Shown: in pieces, positions 52,901-62,095 of the stretch
Layout of the letters: the number at the start of each line of letters is the position of its first letter
Position numbering within the stretch: the stretch's first letter is position 1
Notes under the pieces: generated by a model
Databases searched by the model: none
Told to the model about the DNA's origin: nothing
Seen by the model: only the letters and a program-made list of their open reading frames with translations
Assembly: GCA_964621615.1 (NCBI GenBank)
Contig: CAZUMW010000019.1
Span: 1 to 64,000 of the forward strand
Source of the DNA: CAZUMW01 sp964621615
GTDB lineage: Bacteria; Desulfobacterota; WTBG01; CAIYCZ01; CAIRTM01
Length of the DNA: 64,000 nucleotides
Direction: 5' to 3'
Translations under genes and position numbers: made by a program

Positions 52901-52952
52901 CCTTTTCAACGTGCTGCGTATGGCCCCTGTTTCTCCGGAAGCTCCGGTACTG

Positions 52953-54227
52953 TCACCGGGGCATGAAAACCGGGGAAACCGTTACATCGAATGTGAATTC
53001 CCCTGTCCCGTCACCCGGCAGGGTAATAACCTTTTCTCCCCGGTATGCCATATCCCCCGGCTCAGGCATGGCGGGAAATCTTCCCTCGTTCATTTTCAGA
53101 TATACGCTCAGGTAATACTGTCCGGACATGCAGCGGTCCCCGTAATAGGAGCATCCCGGTATTACCGTAGTAACCGGTTTGCCCAGGTCGATATCGGGAT
53201 AGCGTATTTCGTTTTCATTAACGCCCACATCAGGCGGTCGCATGTCTATCTCTCCTGCTTTGTAGAGGAAAGCGGCAAGCATATACGGGCGCCTGTCGAG
53301 CTTTTCCGGAACGCGCACCGTTACCGTTATCTCATCACACTGGTCGCAGATGTTTTCCGGCGGGGGAGAGGGCGTAAAGCCGGTGCACCGGCACGGCCCC
53401 CAGCAGTCGCCGCCGGCGGCACATACCTGTGCGCCGGGCTTGCCGTTTGCACAGGTGCAGGGGGTGGTTTCTCCGGGCTGGCAGTCCTGAGGGGCGCCGT
53501 CGCCGCATTCGACCGCTGGAGACGGTCCGTCACGTACACAGCGCACCTCACCGAGCGAAAGCGCATGGTTAAAGCCGACCGTCCCTGTGTCGAAGAACAC
53601 AAAGCCGATCCAGTGCTCAGGATCGTCAGCTGCCGGGGTAGAGCTCCAGTATTCAAGAAAGTGCGTGGTGCTTGCCGGGTCGATTGTGCTGCAGGTGCCG
53701 GTGAGGCTTTTATCCCAGCAGCAGCCCCACGTGCCGGGACCCGTCAGCGGCTTAAGGCGTCCGTAGCACAGAATTATGTCCAGCATCGTTGTGCCGCCGA
53801 CGGAAGACCCCTGTGCTGCCGGACAGAGCCCGCCTGATCTGGACAGCGGAGCGCCTCTGATGATGGTCCGCAGCTCATCGAGTGTGGGCAGACGCCAGTC
53901 ATCATATCCTCCGAAGGTGAGCTCTTCACAGTACCGAACAGCATCCCCAGCGGTTACGCCGGTGTTATCCTCTGAATAGGCATCCTTTTGCGGATCCTGC
54001 CAGGACAGATCTGTTTTTTCATCGTACCATATGCCATGCCACAGGCAGCCGCAGGGATGCCACCCGCTGCCGTCATCCATGCATGACTGAATGCCGGTCG
54101 TGTTGTCCGGGCATGTGCACTGCTGTATCTGCCCTGGCCCGCATACTGTCGCGGCGAGGGCGTCAGGAATGAACGTGGCAAAAAGGGCCGAAACAACGAG
54201 TGCTGTTATGAGCGTTTGATTTTTCAT
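52953..54227 (-). CDS. Secreted DUF1566 (Lcl) domain protein
   Basis: A 424-residue exported protein (signal LITALVVSALFATFIPDALA). After a Cys-rich segment (CGPGQIQQCTC), the DUF1566/Lcl domain spans ~75-230 (TDLSWQ, YDDWRLPTLDELRTI, EYWSSTPA, VRCVRDG). A second Cys-rich copy (CQPGETTPCTCANGKPG) and a beta domain of ~130 residues complete it. Lcl domains are related to C-type-lectin-like adhesins; surface binding is possible. It converges with the FMN-binding lipoprotein gene and is divergent from the nrnA-like gene. Confidence 0.8.
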   Translation of the reverse strand: MKNQTLITALVVSALFATFIPDALAATVCGPGQIQQCTCPDNTTGIQSCMDDGSGWHPCGCLWHGIWYDEKTDLSWQDPQKDAYSEDNTGVTAGDAVRYCEELTFGGYDDWRLPTLDELRTIIRGAPLSRSGGLCPAAQGSSVGGTTMLDIILCYGRLKPLTGPGTWGCCWDKSLTGTCSTIDPASTTHFLEYWSSTPAADDPEHWIGFVFFDTGTVGFNHALSLGEVRCVRDGPSPAVECGDGAPQDCQPGETTPCTCANGKPGAQVCAAGGDCWGPCRCTGFTPSPPPENICDQCDEITVTVRVPEKLDRRPYMLAAFLYKAGEIDMRPPDVGVNENEIRYPDIDLGKPVTTVIPGCSYYGDRCMSGQYYLSVYLKMNEGRFPAMPEPGDMAYRGEKVITLPGDGTGEFTFDVTVSPVFMPR

Positions 54228-54570
54228 TATACTGTCTTTCGAAAACAGGGTTTCCCGTGAAGGCGGACTAAAGCCGATTGTATGCGGGGTGTCACATTGA
54301 ACGTTGTACGTTCAATCAGGCGTGACGGTCGGTTTGTGCGATTTTTTCGAAACATTTATCGCGTACACTTGAATTGCGGAGGCATCGGGATTATTAAAAA
54401 CTATACCATATATGCACAAAAACCATTCACAGCTTTTTTTATCATAAAATTTTGTTTATGCATAACCGGAATTGAAGCTCTACCCCGAGATGCCGGGGTA
54501 GAATCACCATCCGCCGAGGCGTGACTAAAGGAAAAAACAAAACAACTGCGAAATTTTCTTGAGGGGATAT
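54228..54570. promoter_or_regulatory. Divergent intergenic region with a 21-bp perfect palindrome
   Basis: No gene. A perfect palindrome with arms ATTGAACGT (54296-54304) and ACGTTCAAT (54308-54316) around TGT has the form of a TetR-type operator and lies about 70 nt before the DUF1566 gene start. The right half contains repeat copy B. AT-rich sequence between 54340 and 54460 may hold promoters. Confidence 0.5.
54469..54540 (+). repeat. Dispersed palindromic repeat, copy B
   Basis: Matches the element at 29885-29956 in reverse orientation. The block GAATCACCATCCGCCGAGGC with the following GTGAC (54501-54525) is identical in both. The hairpin TACCCCG/CGGGGTA (54481-54500) differs in sequence from the palindrome in copy A but keeps the structure. 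It ends 30 nt before the nrnA-like start codon. Confidence 0.7.
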
Positions 54571-55611
54571 ATGCACGTAAAGAGGCACGGCGGGGGCACA
54601 CTCAATCCTTTGCCTGAAGGCGAGGGCTTCACTTCCCGTGAGAGACAATATGAGCAGCTCAAACATATTATCGATACTGCCGGAACGGTTGTTATTGCCT
54701 GTCATGTGAATCCGGACGGGGATGCCATCGGCTCTATGCTTGCCCTCGGGCTGGCGCTGGAGAAATCGGGCAGGCAGGTACAGCTTGTGTGTCAGGACGG
54801 CGTTCCCCATCCGTTACAATCTCTGCCCGGCGCCGGACGGGTAGAACGCGAAGCGTCAGGTGCCGCAGACCTTGCCATAGCTGTAGATTGCGGAACAAAG
54901 GAACTGCTGGGCAGTGCCCATAGAGTGTTTGAAACCGCAGGCTGTACAGTTGAAATAGATCATCACGAGTACCGCCGCCCGTTTTCCCTGGTATCTGTCA
55001 TCGATAAGGATGCTGTCTCGGTGGGAGAGATGATTTACAGGATGCTGAACTATATGGACATGGAGATAGATTACGATATAGCGGTAAACATCCTGGCCAG
55101 CATAATCGTCGAGACCATGTCATTCAGAGGGCCCGGGGTTAATGCGGAAACGTTTCATATGTGCCATGATCTGATTAAAAGGGGAGTGGATTTTCCTGCG
55201 CTTGCAGAAAAGGTGTATTGGACAAAGTCAAAAGAGACAGCGCTTCTCACCGGCGTATCGCTTTCCCGGTGCCGATTTTTAAAAAGCGGCACGATAGCCT
55301 GGTCCATAATCCGAGAGGGGGATTTTCAGGCTGTGGGCGGAAAAGACGAGGATGTTGATGCGGTGGCCAGCGAAATGCTGACGATCAAGGGGGTGAAAGT
55401 GGCTGTTTTTTTCAGGGAAAAAGCACATGAGAATATTTTCCGGGTAAGCCTTCGCTCAAAAGGGAAGATTAATATTTCAGCGCTTGCCGTCAAATACGGG
55501 GGCGGCGGGCATTGTGATACTGCAGGTTGCCTGATAAAAAATGACCAGCCTGCGCTGGAGGCTTTCCTGAACGATGTCGAAGCCCTGGCGGATGAGCGCG
55601 GCCCCGATTGA
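54571..55611 (+). CDS. nrnA: DHH-family phosphoesterase, NrnA-type (nanoRNase/pAp phosphatase)
   Basis: A 346-residue enzyme with the DHH domain motifs NPDGDAIGS (~47-55), VDCG (~108) and DHH (~136-138), and the DHHA1 motif GGGGHCDTAG near the C-terminus. NrnA degrades short RNA oligonucleotides and dephosphorylates pAp, using two Mn ions. pAp is also the by-product of PAPS-dependent sulfotransfer, so it fits with the sulfotransferase at 1992. ATG 54571 has GAGGGG upstream. The first ~30 residues (including NPLPEGEGFTSRE) look like translated repeat-type sequence rather than family sequence, so the N-terminal extension may be recent. Confidence 0.88.
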   Translation: MHVKRHGGGTLNPLPEGEGFTSRERQYEQLKHIIDTAGTVVIACHVNPDGDAIGSMLALGLALEKSGRQVQLVCQDGVPHPLQSLPGAGRVEREASGAADLAIAVDCGTKELLGSAHRVFETAGCTVEIDHHEYRRPFSLVSVIDKDAVSVGEMIYRMLNYMDMEIDYDIAVNILASIIVETMSFRGPGVNAETFHMCHDLIKRGVDFPALAEKVYWTKSKETALLTGVSLSRCRFLKSGTIAWSIIREGDFQAVGGKDEDVDAVASEMLTIKGVKVAVFFREKAHENIFRVSLRSKGKINISALAVKYGGGGHCDTAGCLIKNDQPALEAFLNDVEALADERGPD

Positions 55612-55834
55612 CCGAATTGTGCCGAAAAGAGCAGCATCGCTGCGGGAACCTTCAGACAGCGCTCAAAAGGCCCCGTTCAACTTTATAATAATTCGGGGGA
55701 TCGTTAGAATAATTGTGTTGTAAATGCGGCCCGATAATCTTGAATTTCTCTATCCGCGCTATTATATATAAGAAAAAATATTTTTATTGATAAAATATTA
55801 TTATATAACTTTAAAACAAAAGAGGAGAATATTT

Positions 55835-57296
55835 ATGAAAAACAATGACGGCAAACACACAACCAACGATGCGGGTAACCCCGTATCAAGCGATGAGTTT
55901 TCCCTTACCGTGGGACCCGACGGGCCCATCCTGCTGCAGGACCATTATCTTGTCGAGCAGATGGCCAACTTTAACCGGGAGATGATTCCGGACCGCCAGC
56001 CCNNNNNNNNNNGCAAAGGGCTCGGGGGCTTTTGGAACCTTCGAGGTGACGCAGGATGTCAGCGCCTATACAAGGGCGGCCCTGTTTCAGACCGGTGCGA
56101 AAACCGATGTTCTGGCGCGGTTTTCCACGGTGGCCGGGGAGAGCGGCAGCCCGGACACCTGGCGGGATGTGCGGGGCTTTGCGCTCAAGTTCTATACCAC
56201 CGAGGGCAACTACGACATGGTAGGGAACAACACGCCTGTGTTCTTCGTGCGCGACCCCATGAAGTTCCAGCACTTCATCCACTCGCAGAAGCGCCGTGCT
56301 GATAATGGGCTGCGGGACAACGACATGCAGTGGGACTTCTGGACCCTGTCGCCTGAAACCGCCCATCAGGTCACCATTCTGATGAGCGATCGCGGCATCC
56401 CCAGGAGCTATCGGCACATGAACGGCTACACGAGCCATACCTACATGTGGGTCAATGCAAAAGGGGAGCGCTTCTGGGTGAAATATCATTTCAAGACCGA
56501 CCAGGGTATCGACTTTCTTACCCAGGAGGAGGGCGACCGCATCGCCGGCGAGGATGCCGATTACCATCGCCGCGACCTGTTCGATGCGATCAAGCGGGGA
56601 GACTACCCCAGCTGGACGCTCAAGGTCCAGATCATGCCCTTCGAGGAGGCGGAAACCTACCGGTTCAATCCCTTTGATCTGACCAAGGTCTGGCCTCACG
56701 GCGATTATCCGCCGCGGGAGGTGGGGCGGCTGACCCTTAATCGTAATCCGGCCGACTTTCACACCGAAATTGAGCAGGCGGCATTTGAGCCGAACAGCTT
56801 CGTCCCCGGAATTGGCCCAAGCCCGGACAAAATGCTGCTTGCCCGCCTGATGTCCTACGCCGACGCCCACCGGGCCCGCCTGGGCGTCAACTACAAGCAG
56901 ATACCGGTCAATCGGCCGAAGAGCCCGGTGCACAGCTACAGCAAAGGCGGTACGATGCGGGTAGAAAACGTGTCCGACCCGGTATACGCTCCGAACTCCA
57001 AGGGCGGCCCCACGCCCGACGCCGCGCGCTATCCTGAGCAGGCCGTCTGGAGTGCCTCAGGTGAGTTCATCCGTTCCGCCTACACCAGGCGCGCGGACGA
57101 TGATGACTTTGTTCAGCCGGGAGCGCTGGTGCGCGATGTGATGAATGACGAGCAGCGCGAGCGGCTTGTATCGAACGTGGCCGGGCACCTTAAAAACGGC
57201 GTGACCGAGCCGGTCCTTGAGCGCGCTTTAGAATACTGGCGAAATATTGACAGGGAAATCGGCGGCCGCATCGCTCGGGGCGTACAGAGGGGCTGA
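55835..57296 (+). CDS. Haem catalase, interrupted by an assembly gap
   Basis: A small-subunit-type catalase of about 480 residues that converts hydrogen peroxide to water and oxygen. The first part (to DRQP, ending 56002) and the second (from AKGSGAFGTFEV, starting 56013) are in different frames only because ten Ns lie between them. The joined protein would need about one codon (the conserved catalytic His of HAKGSGAFG), so the N run is a placeholder. The second part shows the catalytic Asn context DMVGNNTPVFFVRDP, FDLTKVWP and the haem-ligand Tyr segment RLMSYADAHRARLG. AGAGGAG precedes ATG 55835. The DNA is notably GC-rich compared with its flanks. Confidence 0.9.
56003..56012. other. Assembly gap (ten Ns) inside the catalase gene
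   Basis: Ten undetermined bases. Both sides belong to one catalase, so the join is correct, but the length is not: ten bases break the frame, while three would restore the usual QPHAKGSG context. Confidence 0.95.
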
Positions 57297-57782
57297 TGTG
57301 CGCATACTTTCTTTTTTATTGGCATCAAACATTATCATATATGATCATAGATCTGGACCGGCATAGCATATCCGACGAAATAAGAAGAAGGCCGGAGGTA
57401 GGGCGCTCTCTTGCAGCTCGCCCGCAGGGTCAACACACCGGCTGACGGCTTGTTGTATACATGGTGCCGCTGGAAGCGCATTCGCCCAGCGGCCGGCAGA
57501 TTTCGGATTTTGGGGATCTGAAAGTGCATTTTCTGAGATTGCCGGCGTGACGATAAGGGCTTTGAACACTATCCCATATGGGTTGGCGAGCGGGTTTTTG
57601 AATATGGATCGTTGAAGGATTATTGACGTAGGGCACAGCTTCAGCTGTGCGATTGTTTTGCGGACGGGGTGAAACGCACGGCTAAAGCCATGCCCTGCGA
57701 AGTGCAAAAAAATGATACACGGCTGAAGCCGGGCCCTTCCTGTTTTTCGGTGATTATCGGTATTATTCGCCTATACTTATAT
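57297..57782. repeat. Intergenic region with tandem palindromic units
   Basis: No gene in 486 bp. CACGGCTAAAGCCATGCCCT (57677-57696) and a second unit at 57718-57737 (17 of 20 positions the same) are spaced 41 bp apart, each with a GGCT-AGCC type dyad. CACAGCTTCAGCTGTG (57633-57648) is a further hairpin. These resemble REP-type intergenic repeats between convergent genes. Confidence 0.5.
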
Positions 57783-59408
57783 TCAATATGTTCTGAACAG
57801 CCGCAATATCTGATGGAATTCATGATTGTATGCCTCGGCAAGGCGCCTGTCTGAAGCCACAACGAGCAGATCATGGGAGAACAACGAGGTGTTGTACCAG
57901 TTCAGGCTCCCCTCCAGGACAACCTCATCATCAATAATTGCATATTTTGAATGCAGCGGGCAGTAGGGGACGGGCTGATCGTGAACCCCGTACACAAGGG
58001 AGACGGCAATGCCCGCATCGCGCAGCCGCTGCACAGCCGGCAGGAGCGGCTTTCTCAGCTCATCATCCATTGAGCAGCCCGCAGCCGGGTCGCCGATGTG
58101 GGCGATGTGGCCGTTCAGTATAATGCGGATATCAACCCCCCGGTTTTTTGCGTGCAGCAGCGCATCGATAACGCTGTCCTGATATTCGCTTTGCATTTCA
58201 TGAATTAAGAAAAGACAGAGCCTGATGGACCGGCGGGCGCGGTGAATTTCAGACACAATGGCATGCTGCGGCCGGTAGAATTTCCTGCTCATGGCGTAGT
58301 GGCACCCGAACGTATACAAAAGGTTGAACCTGCTTAGCGGATCGATGCCGTAGCGCTGAATGACACCGCCGCGAAGGCTTTGGAAAATGTTATCGAGCAG
58401 CCGGCATACCCCTTCGGAGTGAAATGTGAGCCCGGACTCCCAGTTTGCCCCCCAGCGGTCAAATGTTATGTTAAACGATCCCAGGATGCAGTCGCTGTCG
58501 CCGAATATCACATATTTGAGGTGCATGTCCGGCGAGACCTCTGCACGCGTATCATGGGATGAGCAGAATACCCCGAGCAGCTCGATGCCCGAGCGCTTCA
58601 GGCGGGCATAGTTGTCGCTGTTTGTCAGTGTCATTTTTCTCCAGTCAACGACGCACTGCACCCAGACGCCGCAGCGCGATGCATGCATCAGATGGGTAAT
58701 AAAATCGGTGTCGTCTATACAGTCCATGCAGACTTTGATTGTATGCAGGCGGCCTGGCGACTGCAGCTTTTCGGCAATAACCCGGTCGATGCTGTCGTGA
58801 ATATAGCGCTTTGGATGACAGGGGTGAGAGGGCTGGCCTTTTGTGAATTTGGGAATGACATTGAGAGATTCATAATGTGCGCTGCACCAGTCCGCATCGC
58901 GCTGCAGCAAAGAGGCATCCAGCTCGTATGTCCGGTAGCGGTTCGGTGTTGACCACTCGGTGGTTATGAACCGGTGCTGCGGCAGGTCATCGTCGAAATG
59001 GTTATGGTCCATAAAGATATAATCGCGCTCAGATTGAATCGAAGCGCCGAACCTGTGTGCAATGTATGAAAACTTCACACAGGTAACCCTGCCGAGCTTT
59101 TGAGGAAAGGGGTGAATAAAAAAATCACGGGTAACTCGTGTCTGGCTGCCCCAGTCTGCCTCAACAGCGGCTGTGTCGACCAGGAAGCGCTCACAGATGC
59201 CGTCGCTTCTATATACCTTTAGAATGGCCTTTACATTGACCTCCGTGCTCCGGAATACCCGGAAGCTGATGGATCCCCAGCGAAGGAAAAAAAGTTCGCC
59301 GAACTCATTCAGGCGGGGAAAGCTCTGGCCGAGCCGGGCATCTTTCGGGATAGCAAATTGTTCAGCATGCTGCATGGCTGTTTTATTCGTGAAACCTGAT
59401 GTTAACAA
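57783..59408 (-). CDS. Phospholipase D-like phosphodiesterase
   Basis: A 541-residue protein with two HKD motifs: HLKYVIFGDSD (His296, Lys298; the Asp is shifted by one) and HSKYAIID (His486, Lys488, Asp493), each followed by GS-x-N. PLD-superfamily enzymes hydrolyse or transfer phosphodiester groups of lipids or nucleic acids. The N-terminal ~150 residues form a beta-rich domain of unknown type. No signal peptide. The frame starts at TTG 59408 inside the stop of the upstream gene; an ATG at 59375 is an alternative start. With the upstream EEP gene it makes a two-gene phosphodiesterase operon. Confidence 0.85.
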   Translation of the reverse strand: MLTSGFTNKTAMQHAEQFAIPKDARLGQSFPRLNEFGELFFLRWGSISFRVFRSTEVNVKAILKVYRSDGICERFLVDTAAVEADWGSQTRVTRDFFIHPFPQKLGRVTCVKFSYIAHRFGASIQSERDYIFMDHNHFDDDLPQHRFITTEWSTPNRYRTYELDASLLQRDADWCSAHYESLNVIPKFTKGQPSHPCHPKRYIHDSIDRVIAEKLQSPGRLHTIKVCMDCIDDTDFITHLMHASRCGVWVQCVVDWRKMTLTNSDNYARLKRSGIELLGVFCSSHDTRAEVSPDMHLKYVIFGDSDCILGSFNITFDRWGANWESGLTFHSEGVCRLLDNIFQSLRGGVIQRYGIDPLSRFNLLYTFGCHYAMSRKFYRPQHAIVSEIHRARRSIRLCLFLIHEMQSEYQDSVIDALLHAKNRGVDIRIILNGHIAHIGDPAAGCSMDDELRKPLLPAVQRLRDAGIAVSLVYGVHDQPVPYCPLHSKYAIIDDEVVLEGSLNWYNTSLFSHDLLVVASDRRLAEAYNHEFHQILRLFRTY

Positions 59409-60898
59409 TATGCCGGTTCGAATTCCAGATAATAGCCGAAGTGATCTGACACCCGGCCGTAGTCATTATCGGTAAAAAGAACCCTGGCGGCTGCTGGCTT
59501 CAGCTGGCCGCTTTTGTTCATGAAAATGTGATCGATGCGCCCGTCCTCGCCGAAACGACGCTCGAAGCAGCGGTGATCCCCGCCGCACCATTCCTGAAGA
59601 ACGGCTGTCCGGAACTGATCGACAAAATCCCGGGTGACAAGCCGGTACCCGCAGCTGCCGGCTGCGGCGTTGAAATCGCCGCACAGCAGGGTGGCGGCTG
59701 TCCTGTCCTGCTGTCTGGATGACGCCCAGGCGCGCAGGTTCTCGAATTGTTGGCGGAATCCGTTTTCCCACCAGCTCAGGTGTACGCAGAATATGTCAAC
59801 AGGCCCCATATAGGGTACATCAACCCTCACCAGGCACACTTTCCGCGAGTGTATTGTGTGCGGATCGGTGTCGGGAGACACAAACCCGGAGTCGCGCTCC
59901 ATGAACGGGTATCTGCTCAGAATAGCAACGCCCTCTCGGTAGGAATCGAACCCTATGTGAGACCAGTCGGCGAACATATGGTACGGCCGCTTCAGCCGGT
60001 CGTTTATCACCCGGGCGGCGTTCAGGCGGGAGCAGGAGCGCCCGTTTCCGGCAACAGGCTCACCGACTTCCTGCAGGCAGACAATATCAATATCCATTTC
60101 AGCGACGGCCTCTGCGATGAGGGAGAATTTTTCATCCTGCCTGTCTTCCTGATAACAGTGCAGGTTCAGTGTCAGCACTTTTAAACGGCGGCGCCTCGCC
60201 CGGTAATTTATTCCCAGATTGTTGTCCCACAGGATACCGTCCCGGCATTCGCAGGCAACGGCATATTCAATGCCGAACAGGTTGTGGACGGGAAGGCGGC
60301 TTACCCACAGCCCGGTTCCGTACCGGTTCTGGTTTTCAAATGGTACAGGAGGGTGTTTGCCCCGGTGCCGGCGCTTAAACACACAGGGGGTGGTCTGGTG
60401 AGTTTTCCAGCGATTGCCAGTCCAGCGCACATATACGCTGCGGGGGCTGAGGTGCTGCTGAACAGCAACGGTGACCGGATAGTATTTCTGTTCGTCCACC
60501 AGTGCTGTCCGGTAATCAATATTCAGAATCTGCCGGCCCTCAGCGAGCCTGACCCCGCAGCCGGCATCAATACGGTAATTGGATCCGCCGTTGTTGTCCC
60601 AGTATTCCCGCCCCTGCATCATGCAGCAAACGGCCGCCTGCACAGTGCCGGGGAGCTCGTCACGTGCGGACCGGCTCAGGAAGGTGTGCGCCCGCCACAG
60701 CTCCATCCCGCAGCCGACGGAGCTCACATACGCGCCGTCAAGAGTATCCCAATCGCCCCGCTCCCCGCCCCAGTGTATAACGACCCTTTTGTCGCAGGCG
60801 CGGTTTTTTACCAGAGCAGCAAAATCAAGCTCCTGGCTCAGTGTCTGTTCCTGATGCCTGATGATGTTTTTAGCGTAAAGAAAAGAAATTGTTTTCAT
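59402..60898 (-). CDS. Endonuclease/exonuclease/phosphatase protein with two CBM21-like domains
   Basis: A 498-residue protein. Residues ~20-112 and ~140-235 each end in WDNNxGxNY (100-108 and 224-232), the hallmark of CBM21 starch/glycogen-binding modules, with KRVVIHW and RSVYVRW strands earlier. The C-terminal EEP domain has LNLHCY, the metal-binding Glu277 in CLQEVGE, CVHLSWW, LLCGDFNAA, GRIDHIF and the final VSDHFGYYLEF. EEP enzymes cleave nucleic acids, phosphoinositides or sphingomyelin. No export signal is seen. It overlaps the PLD gene by 7 nt (TTGTTAA). The carbohydrate-binding modules suggest action at a polysaccharide or glycogen surface. Confidence 0.82.
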   Translation of the reverse strand: MKTISFLYAKNIIRHQEQTLSQELDFAALVKNRACDKRVVIHWGGERGDWDTLDGAYVSSVGCGMELWRAHTFLSRSARDELPGTVQAAVCCMMQGREYWDNNGGSNYRIDAGCGVRLAEGRQILNIDYRTALVDEQKYYPVTVAVQQHLSPRSVYVRWTGNRWKTHQTTPCVFKRRHRGKHPPVPFENQNRYGTGLWVSRLPVHNLFGIEYAVACECRDGILWDNNLGINYRARRRRLKVLTLNLHCYQEDRQDEKFSLIAEAVAEMDIDIVCLQEVGEPVAGNGRSCSRLNAARVINDRLKRPYHMFADWSHIGFDSYREGVAILSRYPFMERDSGFVSPDTDPHTIHSRKVCLVRVDVPYMGPVDIFCVHLSWWENGFRQQFENLRAWASSRQQDRTAATLLCGDFNAAAGSCGYRLVTRDFVDQFRTAVLQEWCGGDHRCFERRFGEDGRIDHIFMNKSGQLKPAAARVLFTDNDYGRVSDHFGYYLEFEPAYC

Positions 60899-61121
60899 GT
60901 ATCATCAATGTAATTTTTTTTGCCTGTTATTCAAGGGGGGGGTGTTGGGGGAAATATACGCCATGCGCCGGTTCCGCTATCAGCAGCGAACAGCGGCCTG
61001 CCGCAGGGGACAGGTAGCGGAATATGCCGGGGAAGGCCCGCTTTGTAACAGCGGGATGCGTCGGAGTGATTTTGAAATCAATAGTAATTACCGGGATGTC
61101 ACGCCCTGCAGGCGGGGAGCA

Positions 61122-62027
61122 TCACTGGTTGATGCATGCCGCTGCAGCCTTAACCTTGGCACGAAGATTAAGAATAAATGGCTGGCGCTTTTGAATATGA
61201 TCGGCCTGTGTGTCATATTCCTCGGCAGTAATGCGCTCCACGACTTTTTCCTGATTCCCGTCATAACGCTCAAGATATGCGGCGATCCAGTCTTTGTATT
61301 CACGGGCCGCATCGCGGGCACAGGCCAGGTAGCGGGCCGCATCCGGCCCTGTTACAATGCCGGAGTGCGGAATGCAGATTGCAGCAGGCTGCAGCGCGAT
61401 AAGCTTTTCAATGGATGCCATATAATCTTCATAGCTCACCAGAAACGGGCTGTGGACAAATCCGTTTTCCCATGCGCCTGCCGCATCGCCTGCGAAGGCT
61501 ATGCCCGTGTCAGGGAAAAAGAAGCTGAGGCTGTCGCGCGTATGCCCCGGGGTTGCTATCACCCGGCAGATGCGCCCGCCGTCAAGCTCGAGGCAATCGC
61601 CGTCCTCCAGAGGATCCGTAACGGTAAGCGGAGAAAATGAAACATCCTCACCTGACAGCTCGGTTTTCATCTGCTGTTCATAATCGGCGCTCAGGCGGCG
61701 GATAAGGCCGACGGCATTCGGCCGAGTGAGAATTTCGGCTGCCTTTGAGCTTGCAGCAATGCGGGCCGACGGAATGCGCCGCTTCAGATACGCCGCCGCT
61801 CCGCAATGGTCAAAGTGTGAATGAGACAGGGCGATGATAAGGCCCCTCAGGCTGCCGGTGTCAGTGCGCAGCTGCTCCAGGCAGCGGGGGCCGTATACAG
61901 ACACTCCCGGGTCAAACAGTATCGGCGGAGAGCATGTGCAGATGGCAGCAGTCAGGTGCCCGCCGCCAAGGGTGATAAAATCCTCAAATTGCTCTATGAA
62001 GTGAAAAGGTGCGTATTTCTGCTTCAT
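61122..62027 (-). CDS. Metallo-beta-lactamase-fold hydrolase
   Basis: A 301-residue enzyme with the zinc motif SHSHFDHCG (~79-87), then TPGHTRDSLSFFF (third metal ligand) and FAGDAAGA (bridging Asp) and a later PHSGIV. The core is the MBL hydrolase fold with a C-terminal helical extension (DAAREYKDWIAAYLERYDG). Substrates of similar proteins include thioesters and lactones; none is identifiable here. ATG 62027 starts at the fold; a longer frame to 62066 lacks a ribosome site. The next gene upstream on this strand is the shortened ferredoxin-flavodoxin protein, 68 nt away. Confidence 0.85.
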   Translation of the reverse strand: MKQKYAPFHFIEQFEDFITLGGGHLTAAICTCSPPILFDPGVSVYGPRCLEQLRTDTGSLRGLIIALSHSHFDHCGAAAYLKRRIPSARIAASSKAAEILTRPNAVGLIRRLSADYEQQMKTELSGEDVSFSPLTVTDPLEDGDCLELDGGRICRVIATPGHTRDSLSFFFPDTGIAFAGDAAGAWENGFVHSPFLVSYEDYMASIEKLIALQPAAICIPHSGIVTGPDAARYLACARDAAREYKDWIAAYLERYDGNQEKVVERITAEEYDTQADHIQKRQPFILNLRAKVKAAAACINQ

Positions 62028-62095
62028 TATGATGTCCAATGCCCGCCTGTGCAGCATGCGGTGCACACAGCGCGCTTAAGCGGGAGCGGATAGGC

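Noticed and set aside
52782..53837. A 351-codon open frame on the + strand
   Set aside because: It is antisense to the DUF1566 gene, which has a signal peptide and domain motifs. The + frame has low-complexity composition and no recognisable domain.
55787..56302. Two overlapping catalase genes or a true frameshift
   Set aside because: The frame change coincides exactly with the run of Ns, and the two parts make one complete catalase.
57677..57737. CRISPR array
   Set aside because: Only two imperfect 20-bp units with a short gap, each internally palindromic, and no cas genes; REP-type repeats explain them better.
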